In this document: one piece after another, positions 17,610-29,000 of the stretch
Numbering within the stretch: position 1 is the stretch's first letter
Layout: each line of letters opens with the position of its first letter
Assembly (NCBI RefSeq): GCF_020782235.1
Contig: NZ_JAJGNO010000011.1
Span: 1 to 64,000 of the forward strand
Length of the DNA: 64,000 nt
Direction: 5' to 3'
DNA from: Sphingobium naphthae
GTDB taxonomy: Bacteria > Pseudomonadota > Alphaproteobacteria > Sphingomonadales > Sphingomonadaceae
Notes under the pieces: generated by a model
What the model was told of the DNA's origin: nothing
Seen by the model: the letters and a program-made list of their open reading frames with translations, nothing else
Databases searched by the model: none
Translations under genes and position numbers: made by a program

Positions 17610-18704
17610 ATGACCGCATCGCGAAATAAATATTACACTTCGATGATTTCCTGTTTCACTTTGATGACACTTGCGGCCTGCGCGGCGGCCGAGCAGGAAC
17701 TTCCCGTCGAAGTCCGCATCGCCAATGCGACGCCCGCGGTGTCGGTCACGGCGCGCGGCGAGACCACGCCGGTGGGCACGCCCAATGCGGACGCCGCCGA
17801 TGATCCGGCGATCTGGCGCAATGCCGCCGATCCGGCACAGAGCCTGATCGTGGGCACGGACAAGAAGGCGGGCCTCTATGTCTATGGCCTCGACGGCAAG
17901 AGCCGCGACTTTCTGGATGCCGGCCGCGTCAACAATGTCGACCTGAAGGATGGCGTCGCCATCAATGGCGCGCAGGGCGTGCTGGTCGCCGCGTCGGACC
18001 GCAATGACGTCGCCAATGCCAAGGTCGCGCTGTTCCGCCTCGACACCGCGACCGCGAGGCTGACGGCCATCGGCAAGATCGACGGCGGCCGGGGCGAAGC
18101 CTATGGCATCTGCCTTGGCCGGGACGAAAGCGGCCTGTCCGCCTATATCGTGCTGAAGGACGGGACCATCAACCAGCTGGCGATCGACGCGTCCGGCGCC
18201 ACGCCCACGGCTCGCATCGTGCGCACCATGAAGCTTGGCACCCAGGCGGAAGGCTGCGCCGTCGATGACCGCACCCATATCCTCTATGTCGCGGAAGAGG
18301 ATGTCGGCCTGTGGCGCTTCGACGCGCGCGCGAGCGGCGCCACGACTCCGACGGAGATCGCCGCAGCGGACGGCAAGAACCTGGTCATGGATGCCGAAGG
18401 CGTGGCGATCGCGCCGATCGGGGAGAAGGACGGCTATGTCCTCGTCTCCAGCCAGGGCGACAATGCCTATGTCCTGTACCGCCTGCGCGACGACGCCTAT
18501 GTCGGCCGCTTCCGCGTCGTCGATGGGGCGGTTGGCGGGACGGAGGAAACCGACGGCATCGAACTGATGCTCGGCGATTTCGGCCCCGCTTTTCCCGGCG
18601 GCCTGTTCATCGCGCAGGACGGCCATAATGCGGCGGCGGCGCAGAATTTCAAGCTCGTCGCCTGGGACGACATCGTCCAGGCGCTCGGCCTGCCTCAGCC
18701 GTGA
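17610..18704 (+). CDS. Beta-propeller phytase (3-phytase), lipoprotein
   Basis: This Ca2+-dependent six-bladed beta-propeller phytase removes phosphates from phytate. The N-terminus ends in a lipobox (LMTLAAC), so it is probably anchored in a membrane as a lipoprotein. Family words are [34 protein letters not shown] and [13 protein letters not shown], and further on [20 protein letters not shown], then [15 protein letters not shown] and [18 protein letters not shown]. At 364 residues it matches the family. A TAGGAG box precedes the ATG at 17610 by 5 bases; a TTG two codons upstream is less likely. The divergent neighbour is a TonB receptor. Confidence 0.92.
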   Translation: MTASRNKYYTSMISCFTLMTLAACAAAEQELPVEVRIANATPAVSVTARGETTPVGTPNADAADDPAIWRNAADPAQSLIVGTDKKAGLYVYGLDGKSRDFLDAGRVNNVDLKDGVAINGAQGVLVAASDRNDVANAKVALFRLDTATARLTAIGKIDGGRGEAYGICLGRDESGLSAYIVLKDGTINQLAIDASGATPTARIVRTMKLGTQAEGCAVDDRTHILYVAEEDVGLWRFDARASGATTPTEIAAADGKNLVMDAEGVAIAPIGEKDGYVLVSSQGDNAYVLYRLRDDAYVGRFRVVDGAVGGTEETDGIELMLGDFGPAFPGGLFIAQDGHNAAAAQNFKLVAWDDIVQALGLPQP

Positions 18705-18796
18705 CGATCAAGGGGGCGGGCGGACAAAGCGCCCGCCTCCTTCGCAGCCCCTTGGTCTGGCGCGGCCCTTGCTCTATGGGGTCAGGCCTGTCCAAC

Positions 18797-19678
18797 ATGA
18801 GGGAAGCCGATTTGATCCTGGACCTTGCCGCGGCCGCTTCGACCGCCATCCATTTCAACGATCTGGGGCTCGATCCCGTTGCGCTCGACCTCGGCTTCTT
18901 CCAGTTGAAATGGTACAGCCTCGCCTATCTGGCCGGCATCCTGATCGGCTACTGGTATCTGCTCAAGCTGGTCGCGCAGCCCGGATCGCCGATGGCGCGC
19001 CGCCATGCCGACGACATGATCTTCTATGCGACGCTAGGCATCATCATCGGCGGGCGGCTGGCCTATGTGATCTTCTACCAGCCCGAAATCCTGGCGAATC
19101 CGCTCGACATCCTCAAGCTGTGGAATGGCGGCATGTCCTTCCATGGCGGCGCGGTCGGCGTGTCGCTGGGCATCCTCTACATGGCGTGGAAGGAAAAATT
19201 GAGCTGGCTGCGCATCCATGATTATGTCGCCTGCGTCGTGCCCTTCGGCCTGTTCTTCGGCCGCCTCGCCAATTTCGTGAACGGCGAATTGTGGGGCAAG
19301 GCGACCGATGTACCCTGGGCGATCGTCTTTCCCACCGGCGGCGACGTGCCGCGCCACCCCAGCCAGCTCTACGAAGCCGGTCTGGAAGGCATCGTCCTGT
19401 TCCTGATCCTCGCCTTCGCCTTCTGGAAGACCAAGGCGCGCTACCAGCCGGGCATGCTGGTTGGCCTGTTCCTGCTCGGCTATGGCTGCTTCCGCTTCGG
19501 CATCGAATATGTGCGCGAAGCCGACGCGCAGCTGATGGAGTTCGCCGCGCGCACCGGCCTGCACATGGGCCAGTGGCTCTGCATCCCGATGATCCTGGCG
19601 GGCCTTTATCTCATCGCGACGGCCAGGGGACGGCGCCTGCGCGTCGAGCCGGTCGCCGGCGGCGCCAGTGTCGCCTGA
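18797..19678 (+). CDS. lgt: Phosphatidylglycerol-prolipoprotein diacylglyceryl transferase
   Basis: Lgt transfers diacylglycerol from phosphatidylglycerol to the lipobox Cys of prolipoproteins, the first step of lipoprotein maturation in the inner membrane. The protein has about seven membrane segments. Signature pieces are [30 protein letters not shown] and the invariant [13 protein letters not shown], plus [14 protein letters not shown] with its conserved His. The start at MREADLIL is chosen because the 32 codons upstream are Arg/Gly-rich and unlike Lgt. The following methyltransferase gene starts 11 bases inside its 3' end, so the two are probably co-transcribed. Confidence 0.95.
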   Translation: MREADLILDLAAAASTAIHFNDLGLDPVALDLGFFQLKWYSLAYLAGILIGYWYLLKLVAQPGSPMARRHADDMIFYATLGIIIGGRLAYVIFYQPEILANPLDILKLWNGGMSFHGGAVGVSLGILYMAWKEKLSWLRIHDYVACVVPFGLFFGRLANFVNGELWGKATDVPWAIVFPTGGDVPRHPSQLYEAGLEGIVLFLILAFAFWKTKARYQPGMLVGLFLLGYGCFRFGIEYVREADAQLMEFAARTGLHMGQWLCIPMILAGLYLIATARGRRLRVEPVAGGASVA

Positions 19679-20732
19679 TCCGCTGCCGCTGGCCGAAAGG
19701 CTGGCGCGACAGATCGCCTCGGGCGGGCCGATCTCGGTCGCCCATTATATGGCCGAGGCGAACCAGCATTATTACGGCACGCGCGATCCGCTGGGGGCGG
19801 AGGGGGATTTCACCACCGCGCCGGAAATCAGCCAGATGTTCGGCGAACTGATCGGCCTCGCGATCGCCGATATCTGGATGCGATCGGGCCGGTGCGGACA
19901 GGCCGCCTATGTGGAGCTTGGCCCCGGGCGCGGCACGCTGGCATCCGACGCGCTGCGGGCGATGGCGCGCGCGGCCTTCGCGCCGCCGGTCCACTTCGTC
20001 GAGACCAGCCCCGCCCTGCGCGGCCGGCAGCAGGCATTGCTGCCCACCGTCATCCACCATGACACGATCGCCAGTCTGCCCGAACAGGGGCCGCTGCTGG
20101 TCGTCGCCAATGAATTTTTCGATGCCCTGCCGGTGCGTCAATGTATTCGCGTCGGCGACGAATGGCGCGAGCGGGTGCTGCTGGCGCGGGAGGAGCCGGG
20201 CCGCTTCATCCCGGTGGCCGGTTATCGCCGCATCGAATCCGGCCTGCCGCCGATCGCCGCGGATGCGCCCGACGGCGCGATCCTCGAATCGCCGATGGCG
20301 GGGGCGGAGATCGCCTATGCCCTGGCCCAGCGCATCGCCCGGCAGGGGGGTGCCGCGATCCTCATCGACTATGGCTATGAAGGCCCGGCGCTCGGCGACA
20401 CGCTCCAGGCGGTGAAGGCGCACCAGTTTGCCGATCCCTTCGCGGATCCGGGCGAAGTCGACCTCACCACGCATGTCGATTTCACGATGCTGGGCAATAT
20501 GGCGCGTCAGGCGGGGCTGCGCGTCCATGGGCCGGTCGGTCAGGGCGATTTCCTGCGCCAGCTGGGCATCGACGCGCGCGCGGCCCAGCTCGCCGCGACC
20601 GCCCCGGATCGCGCGCAGGAGGTGCAGGCGGCCGCCCATAGGCTGACCGATGCGGATGCGATGGGCGCCTTGTTCAAGGTGATGGCCTGGACTCACCCCG
20701 ACTGGGCCGATCCGGCGGGGTTCGAGGGCTAG
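19668..20732 (+). CDS. MidA/NDUFAF7-family SAM-dependent methyltransferase
   Basis: This class I methyltransferase belongs to COG1565, whose mitochondrial member NDUFAF7 methylates an Arg in complex I. Typical pieces are [32 protein letters not shown] and the SAM-binding glycine motif [13 protein letters not shown]. Further on are [15 protein letters not shown] and [20 protein letters not shown]. At 354 residues it is full length. The GTG start at 19668 overlaps the end of lgt by 11 bases, pointing to translational coupling. The bacterial substrate is not established here. Confidence 0.88.
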   Translation: MSPDPLPLAERLARQIASGGPISVAHYMAEANQHYYGTRDPLGAEGDFTTAPEISQMFGELIGLAIADIWMRSGRCGQAAYVELGPGRGTLASDALRAMARAAFAPPVHFVETSPALRGRQQALLPTVIHHDTIASLPEQGPLLVVANEFFDALPVRQCIRVGDEWRERVLLAREEPGRFIPVAGYRRIESGLPPIAADAPDGAILESPMAGAEIAYALAQRIARQGGAAILIDYGYEGPALGDTLQAVKAHQFADPFADPGEVDLTTHVDFTMLGNMARQAGLRVHGPVGQGDFLRQLGIDARAAQLAATAPDRAQEVQAAAHRLTDADAMGALFKVMAWTHPDWADPAGFEG

Positions 20733-20749
20733 CGCGACCGCCAGGCCGC

Positions 20750-21415
<666 letters not shown>

Positions 21416-21451
21416 GGCCGCTAGTGGCCGCAATGACGCATTTTTGCAAGG

Positions 21452-22039
21452 GTGGGGGACAAGCGATTGGCACGAACGCGTAAGGGACGGAACCGGCGCG
21501 GCCTGCTGCTGGCGGCGCTGATCGCGGCGGCGGCCTGCGCGCTGCTGTTCCTGATGGATCGGCCGCCCATCTGCACCTGCGGGCGGGTCGACCTCTGGCA
21601 CGGCGCGCTCGACAGCGGCAACAGCCAGCATATCGCCGACTGGTACAGCCTCAGCCATGTGATCCACGGCTTCCTCTTCTACGCCCTCGCGCACTGGCTG
21701 CTGCGCCGCCAGCCCCTCGGCATGCGGCTGGCGCTGGCCGTCGCGCTGGAGGCGACATGGGAAGTGGTCGAAAATTCGCCCATGATCATCGACCGCTATC
21801 GCACGGCAACGATCGCGCTGGGCTATTCGGGCGATTCCATCGTCAATTCGATGAGCGACATCGCCATGATGGCGGCAGGCTTCCTGTTCGCGTCGCGCGC
21901 GCCGCTGTGGGCGACCGTCGCCGTGGCGATCGCGCTGGAGCTGCTGGCCTTGTGGGTGATCCGCGACAATCTGACGCTCAACATCCTGATGCTGAGCTGG
22001 CCGATCGACGCCGTCCGCGACTGGCAGGCGGCGCTCTGA
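21452..22039 (+). CDS. DUF2585 family membrane protein
   Basis: This inner-membrane protein of unknown function has about four to five hydrophobic segments. It shows the conserved DUF2585 pattern: [19 protein letters not shown], then [40 protein letters not shown] and [14 protein letters not shown]. The dense Cys, Trp, His and Asp conservation suggests a catalytic or metal-binding role. A basic N-terminus ([10 protein letters not shown]) precedes the first membrane helix. The GTG start at 21452 is tentative; a TTG at 21467 is also possible. It is divergent from gmk. Confidence 0.85.
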   Translation: MGDKRLARTRKGRNRRGLLLAALIAAAACALLFLMDRPPICTCGRVDLWHGALDSGNSQHIADWYSLSHVIHGFLFYALAHWLLRRQPLGMRLALAVALEATWEVVENSPMIIDRYRTATIALGYSGDSIVNSMSDIAMMAAGFLFASRAPLWATVAVAIALELLALWVIRDNLTLNILMLSWPIDAVRDWQAAL

Positions 22040-22048
22040 GGCCGTCGG

Positions 22049-22390
22049 TCAGGCGTTGCTGGTCTTGCGCGCGCTTTCGATGGGGATGGGCTCGCCGCTC
22101 TTGTCGGGCAGCAGCTTCTGCGCCTTCTTGCGATCCGCCGCGCGCTTCGCTTCATAGAGCTTGCCCGCCATATAGGCGCCGGTGACGAACAGCGCGCCGC
22201 CCGGATAGCGCAGGATCAACCGCTTGGCACCGGCGCCGGCCAGCAGGCCAATGACGCCTTTCTTGCCGGTGTCGGCCGCGACCCGCGCGGCGACCAGAGT
22301 CGCCCCGACCCGCGCGGCCTTGCGCAAAATCCCCCGCTTCTTGGGCGGGCGGACGGTGACAAGGGCGGGGGGCGCGGATTTCCTCTTCAT
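22049..22390 (-). CDS. Small basic protein with a Gly/Ala-rich hydrophobic stretch, unknown
   Basis: This 113-residue protein is strongly basic at both ends (MKRKSAPPALVTVRPPKKR and AKRAADRKKAQKLL). Between them is a Gly/Ala-rich segment (GVIGLLAGAGAKRLI) and a weakly hydrophobic YPGGALFVTGAYMAGKL that could touch a membrane. No family is recognised. It lies downstream of fumC on the same strand with 40 bases between, so the two may share a transcript. Codon use is like its neighbours, which supports it being real. Confidence 0.55.
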   Translation of the reverse strand: MKRKSAPPALVTVRPPKKRGILRKAARVGATLVAARVAADTGKKGVIGLLAGAGAKRLILRYPGGALFVTGAYMAGKLYEAKRAADRKKAQKLLPDKSGEPIPIESARKTSNA

Positions 22391-22430
22391 ATCCGGTCAA
22401 TGTATCGCGCGGCGACTGGTTCCGCCACGG

Positions 22431-23816
<1,386 letters not shown>

Positions 23817-23938
23817 GAAGCGGGACTCCCAATTGAGAACAGATCGCAAGCCATGTAGCGCGCCGCGCCGGAATTCCAACCCTTGTCCCCTCCGCGCGCT
23901 GCGCTATGCACGCAACCGTCATCAGCGCGGGAGCATCC

Positions 23939-25156
23939 ATGGGTCGGCTTGTCAGCATCATCCGGGGCGCGGGGATCGCGCTGCTGTTCCTGCTGATCGC
24001 TTTATGCCTGGCGATCACCATCCTGCCGCCCTTCCTCGACCACATCTATTATGACGGGCCGGTCAGCCGCCATTATGACGGTGCGCGCTTCTTCAATCCC
24101 GACGGCGACATCGACGCGCCCGCCCCGCCGGGCGCCAGCCGATCGGGCTTCATCGCCCGCTATCTGCTGGGCGACGACGACCGGCCCGCCTGGCCGGAAG
24201 CGATCGCGGTCAAGCCGGCGCGCCCGGCGCCCTTCGCCGCCCCGCGCGGCATGAGCGCCACCTGGGTCGGCCATGCGACCGTGCTGGTTCAGGCGGCAGG
24301 GCTCAACATCCTGACCGATCCGATCTGGTCCGATTATGCCAGCCCCTTTCCGCCGCTGGGCCCCAAGCGCGTGGCGCAACCCGGCGTCCGCTTCGACGAT
24401 CTGCCCAAAATCGACCTGATCGTCATCAGCCACAATCATTATGATCATATGGACCTGCCGACGCTGAAGCGGCTCTGGGCGCGCGACCGGCCCAAAATCG
24501 TCACCAGCCTGGGCAATGACGCGATCCTCAAGGATAATGGCATTCCCGCGACCGCGCTCGACTGGGGCCAATCGGTCAGCGGCGCGGCGCTCAACGGCCT
24601 GGCGCCGCAAGCGGTGATCCAGTGCGGCAATTACGAACATTGCCCCGATTATCGCGTCCATGTGACGCGCAACCATCATTGGGGCAGCCGCTGGGGCAGC
24701 GACCGCAACCGCGCGCTCTGGTCGAGCTTCGTCATCGAAACCCGCGCGGGCAATATCTTCTTCGCCGGCGACACCGGCGCGGGTGACATGGGCTGGCCGG
24801 TGCAGGCGCGCCGCTTCGGGCCGATCCGCCTGGCGCTGATCCCGATCGGCGCCTTCCGCTTCTGGAAGGGTCAGATGCAATCGGACGCGCATATCGGCCC
24901 GCTGCAGGCGGTGGAGGTGTTCAGGCGGCTGGGCGCGTCGAGCGCGATCCCCATCCATTGGGGCACATTCCGCCTGTCCTATGAAGGCTGGAACACGCCG
25001 CCCCGCATGCTGCGACTGGCGCTGCGCTGCGCCGGGATCGACGCCCGGCGCTTCGCCCCGCTGCGCCTCGGCCAGACGCTGGCGGTGCCGGCCGTCAGCC
25101 CGGTGCCGTCGGTGCCCCAGCGCTGCGACGAACGCGCGATCCGGGCGCTGGAATAG
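23939..25156 (+). CDS. MBL-fold metallo-hydrolase (NAPE-PLD/UlaG-like), membrane-anchored
   Basis: This metallo-beta-lactamase-fold hydrolase is probably tethered by an N-terminal membrane helix (IALLFLLIALCLAITILPPF). The metal ligands are clear: WVGHATVLVQ, SHNHYDHMD (HxHxDH), HVTRNHHWGSRW, then FFAGDTGAG and IPIHWGTF. The layout resembles the NAPE-hydrolysing phospholipase D group, whose bacterial members have mostly unknown substrates. The ATG at 23939 has a GCGGGAG box upstream; an ATG 33 bases earlier is less well placed. It is divergent from fumC and shows no obvious partner. Confidence 0.85.
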   Translation: MGRLVSIIRGAGIALLFLLIALCLAITILPPFLDHIYYDGPVSRHYDGARFFNPDGDIDAPAPPGASRSGFIARYLLGDDDRPAWPEAIAVKPARPAPFAAPRGMSATWVGHATVLVQAAGLNILTDPIWSDYASPFPPLGPKRVAQPGVRFDDLPKIDLIVISHNHYDHMDLPTLKRLWARDRPKIVTSLGNDAILKDNGIPATALDWGQSVSGAALNGLAPQAVIQCGNYEHCPDYRVHVTRNHHWGSRWGSDRNRALWSSFVIETRAGNIFFAGDTGAGDMGWPVQARRFGPIRLALIPIGAFRFWKGQMQSDAHIGPLQAVEVFRRLGASSAIPIHWGTFRLSYEGWNTPPRMLRLALRCAGIDARRFAPLRLGQTLAVPAVSPVPSVPQRCDERAIRALE

Positions 25157-25215
25157 CCTCAGGCCCCTAACGCGGCGCAGGCCGTTTCTGCGAATGAATG
25201 CTGCTGAAGAAAAGA

Positions 25216-25302
25216 TGGTGCGGTCGAGAAGACTCGAACTTCCACGGCCTTTCGGCCACAACGACCTCAACGTTGCGCGTCTACCAATTCCGCCACGACC
25301 GC
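25216..25302 (-). tRNA. tRNA-Leu (anticodon GAG)
   Basis: The reverse strand folds as a class II tRNA with acceptor GCGGTCG/CGACCGC, D-arm word GGAATTGGTAGAC, anticodon stem CAACG/CGTTG with loop TTGAGGT (anticodon GAG), variable stem GTGGCCGAAAGGCCGT, T loop GTTCGAGTC and encoded CCA at 25216-25218. It reads CUC and CUU codons. Confidence 0.95.
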
Positions 25303-25456
25303 ACATCAACAGGGAAACCGGCGGGGCCGGTGCCTTGGTAGGAGGCGGCCCTTAGCAAAGGCTTTTGGGTCATGCAACAAGTGATCTGCATCTGCGTTGG
25401 GTTTGTCGAGAGGGACGATGGGTGAACCGCCAGAGCGGGCGGGAGGAGTGGACAAG

Positions 25457-26023
25457 ATGCGACTTTGGATGCTGTCGGGCACGACCGTGGCCGCCGCGAC
25501 GGCGATGGGCCTGACGCTGGGAAGCTATGCCGTCAGCCCCCAGCGTTCGCCGCTGGAACGCGACGCCGAACCCTCGCTCTACACCGACTTCGAAGCGCCC
25601 GTCGCGGATGCCGTCGATCCCGGCCCCCGAACCATCCATTGCACCGGCTGCGGCCCGACGCTGGCCGACCGGCGCCATGCCGCCGCGATGGCGGGCTATG
25701 ATGATTATGGCATGGTCGATGGCGGCAGCAGCGATCCTGTCGTCCAGGATTATCTGGCGGCGGCCGATGCCGACATGGGATATGCCGCCACGCCGGTCGA
25801 AGCATCGGTCCCGGTCATTCACCAACTGCCGCCCAATGTCGTGCGCTTCGCCGACGCGCCCTCCCCCGCCGCGCGCCCCCACCAGGCCGTGGCGCCGCAG
25901 GTTAGCGCTCAGGCGCCCGCGCAGGCATCCCGCCCCGCCATGCGCGTCGCGCTGACGGAGCCGGCCGCCAGCCCCGCCGCCCGTGCGACGGCGCCGGGGG
26001 CAGCGACGACCGGCGCCTATTGA
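25457..26023 (+). CDS. Exported low-complexity protein with a CxxC motif, unknown
   Basis: This protein of 188 residues has an N-terminal hydrophobic segment (LSGTTVAAATAMGLTLGSYA) that looks like a signal or anchor. A short conserved-looking core follows (PGPRTIHCTGCGPTLADRRH) with a CTGC pair, and then a disordered Ala/Pro/Val-rich tail. I do not recognise a family. The start at MRLWML is preferred because a GGAGG box lies upstream, although an ATG 60 bases earlier is in frame. It ends 16 bases before the convergent gltB stop. Confidence 0.6.
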   Translation: MRLWMLSGTTVAAATAMGLTLGSYAVSPQRSPLERDAEPSLYTDFEAPVADAVDPGPRTIHCTGCGPTLADRRHAAAMAGYDDYGMVDGGSSDPVVQDYLAAADADMGYAATPVEASVPVIHQLPPNVVRFADAPSPAARPHQAVAPQVSAQAPAQASRPAMRVALTEPAASPAARATAPGAATTGAY

Positions 26024-26039
26024 GGCGCCGAGGCGCCGC

Positions 26040-29000
26040 TTATTCGGCGGCGACCGTCTGCGCCGGCGCGTCGCTCAGCGGATGCGCCAGGCGGCTCACC
26101 ATTTCCTTGGGGCAGACCTGCCAGACATAACGGCGCCAGCGATCCCAGTCGTCCAGGATGGTGTTCGACCATTTGCTGTCCGTCGCCACCGCATGTTCGG
26201 CGATCAACGCCTTCAGCTGCGCTTCCCAATGCGCGCTTTCCAGCCGCTGCCACAGGATGCTTTCGGGATTGGCGCGCGTCGGGAAGCTGCCATCCTCGTC
26301 CAGGATGAAGGCCATGCCGCCGGTCATGCCCGCGCCGAAATTGGCGCCGGTCTTGCCCAGGATCACGGCGGTGCCGCCGGTCATATATTCGCAGCCATTG
26401 GCGCCGCAGCCTTCGACCACCACCTGCGCGCCCGAATTGCGGACCGCAAAGCGCTCGCCTGCCTGGCCCGCCGCGAACAGCTTGCCGCTGGTCGCGCCGT
26501 AGAGGACGGTGTTGCCCAGGATGGTGTTGTCCTTCGACGACAGCGGCGATGACACGGTCGTGCGCACCTTGATGATGCCGCCCGACAGCCCCTTGCCGAC
26601 ATAGTCATTGGCGTCGCCGAACACCTCCAGCGTGATCCCCTTGCACAAGAACGCGCCCAGCGACTGACCCGCCGATCCGCGCAGCCGCACGGTCAAATGC
26701 CCGTCCGCCAGGGCCGACATGCCGAACTTTTCGGTGATCTTCGCCGACAGGCGCGTGCCGACCGCGCGGTGCGTGTTGCGCACCGTATAGGTCAGCTGCA
26801 TCTTCTCGCCCCGTTCGAACACGGCGCGCGCATCCTTCATCATCTGCGCGTCCAGGCTGTCGGGCACTTCGTTGCGCCAGGCATCCAGCGAGAAGCGGCG
26901 CTGTTCGTCGGGCGCGTCGACCTTGGCCAGGATCGGGTTGAGGTCGAGGTCGTCCAGATGCTCGGCGCCGCGATTGACCTGCTTCAACAGCTCGGTGCGG
27001 CCGATCACTTCGTCCAGGCTGCGGAAGCCCAAGCGCGCCAATATCTCGCGCACTTCCTCGGCGATGAAGGTCATGAGGTTGATGACCTTTTCCGGCGTGC
27101 CGGTGAATTTCTGGCGCAGCTTCTCGTCCTGCACGCACACGCCCACCGGGCAGGTGTTGCTGTGGCACTGGCGCACCATGATGCAGCCCATCGCCACCAG
27201 GCTCAGCGTGCCGATGCCGAATTCCTCCGCGCCCAGGATCGCGGCGATCACGATGTCGCGCCCGGTCTTGAGCCCGCCATCGGTGCGCAGCTTGACGCGA
27301 TGGCGCAGGCCATTGAGCGTCAGCACCTGATTGGCTTCCGAAAGACCCATTTCCCAGGGCGTGCCGGCATATTTGATCGACGTCTGCGGGCTCGCCCCGG
27401 TGCCGCCGACATGGCCGGCCACCAGGATGACGTCGGCATGCGCCTTGGCGACGCCGGCGGCGACGGTGCCGATGCCGGCCTGGCTCACCAGCTTGACGCA
27501 GACCCGCGCGCGCGGGTTGATCATCTTGCAGTCGTAGATGAGCTGCGCCAGATCCTCGATCGAATAGATGTCATGGTGCGGCGGGGGCGAAATCAGCGTC
27601 ACGCCGGGCGTCGAATGGCGCAGGCGGGCGATGAACTCGGTCACCTTGAAGCCGGGCAGCTGGCCGCCCTCGCCGGGCTTGGCGCCCTGCGCGACCTTGA
27701 TCTCGATCTCCTCGGCGCTGCCCAGATATTCGGCATGGACGCCAAAGCGGCCCGACGCGATCTGCTTGATCACCGAATTGGCGTTGTCGCCATTTTCATA
27801 GGGCTTGAAACGCGCGGCATCCTCGCCGCCTTCGCCCGACACCGCCTTGGCGCCGATGCGGTTCATCGCGATCGCCAGCGTTTCATGCGCTTCGGGGCTG
27901 AGCGCGCCCAGCGACATGCCCGGTGTCACGAAGCGCTTGCGGATTTCGGTGGTCGCTTCCACCTCGTCGATCGGCACCGCCTCGCGCGCGAAGTTGAACT
28001 CCATCAGGTCGCGCAGATAGACCGCCGGCAAGTCGCGCACCCCGCGCGAAAATTGCAGATAGGTCGAATAGCTGTCGGTCGCGACCGCGGTCTGGAGCAG
28101 GTGCATCAGCTGCGCGGAATAGGCATGGCTCTCGCCGCCATTGCGCTGGCGATAGAAGCCGCCGACCGGCAGGCGCACGACCGCCGCGTCATAGGCCGCC
28201 TGATGCCGCAGCATCGCGCTATAATGCAGCGACTGATAGCCTTCGCCCGAAATCTTCGCGGGCATGCCGGGGAACAGGTCGTTGACCAGCGCGCGCGACA
28301 GGCCGACCGCTTCGAAATTATAGCCGCCGCGATAGGAGCTGATGACCGCAATGCCCATCTTGGACATGATCTTCAGCAGCCCTTCGTTGATCGCCTTGCG
28401 ATAGCGCTCGACGCACTGGTCGAAGCTCAGGTCGCCGAACAGGCCGCGCGCATGGCGATCGGCGATGCTCGCTTCGGCCAGATAGGCGTTCACCGTGGTC
28501 GCGCCGACGCCGATCAGCACCGCATAATAATGGGTGTCGAGCGCTTCGGAGCAGCGGATGTTGATCGACGCGTAACTGCGCAGCCCCTTGCGCACCAGAT
28601 GCGTGTGCACCGCCGCCGCCGCCAGCACGCCCTGGATGGCGACGCGCTCGGCATTGACATGCTCGTCGGTCAGGAAGATTTCGGTCCGCCCCTCGCGCAC
28701 CGCCTGCTCGGCTTCCTGGCGGATGCGCGCGATCGCGGCGCGCAGCTGCTCCTGCCCGCCTTCGGCCGGGAAGGTGCAGTCGATCTCCGCCACCGCCGCG
28801 CCGAAATAGGCCTTCAGCCGCGCCCATTCGCCGCTCGTCACCACCGGGGATTCCAGCACCAGAACATGGCTGTTCTGCGCGCCTTCCTCCAGGATGTTGT
28901 GCAGATTGGCGAAGCGGGTCTTCAGGCTCATCACATGCCGTTCGCGCAAGCTGTCGATCGGCGGGTTGGTGACCTGGCTGAAATTCTGGCGGAAGAAATG

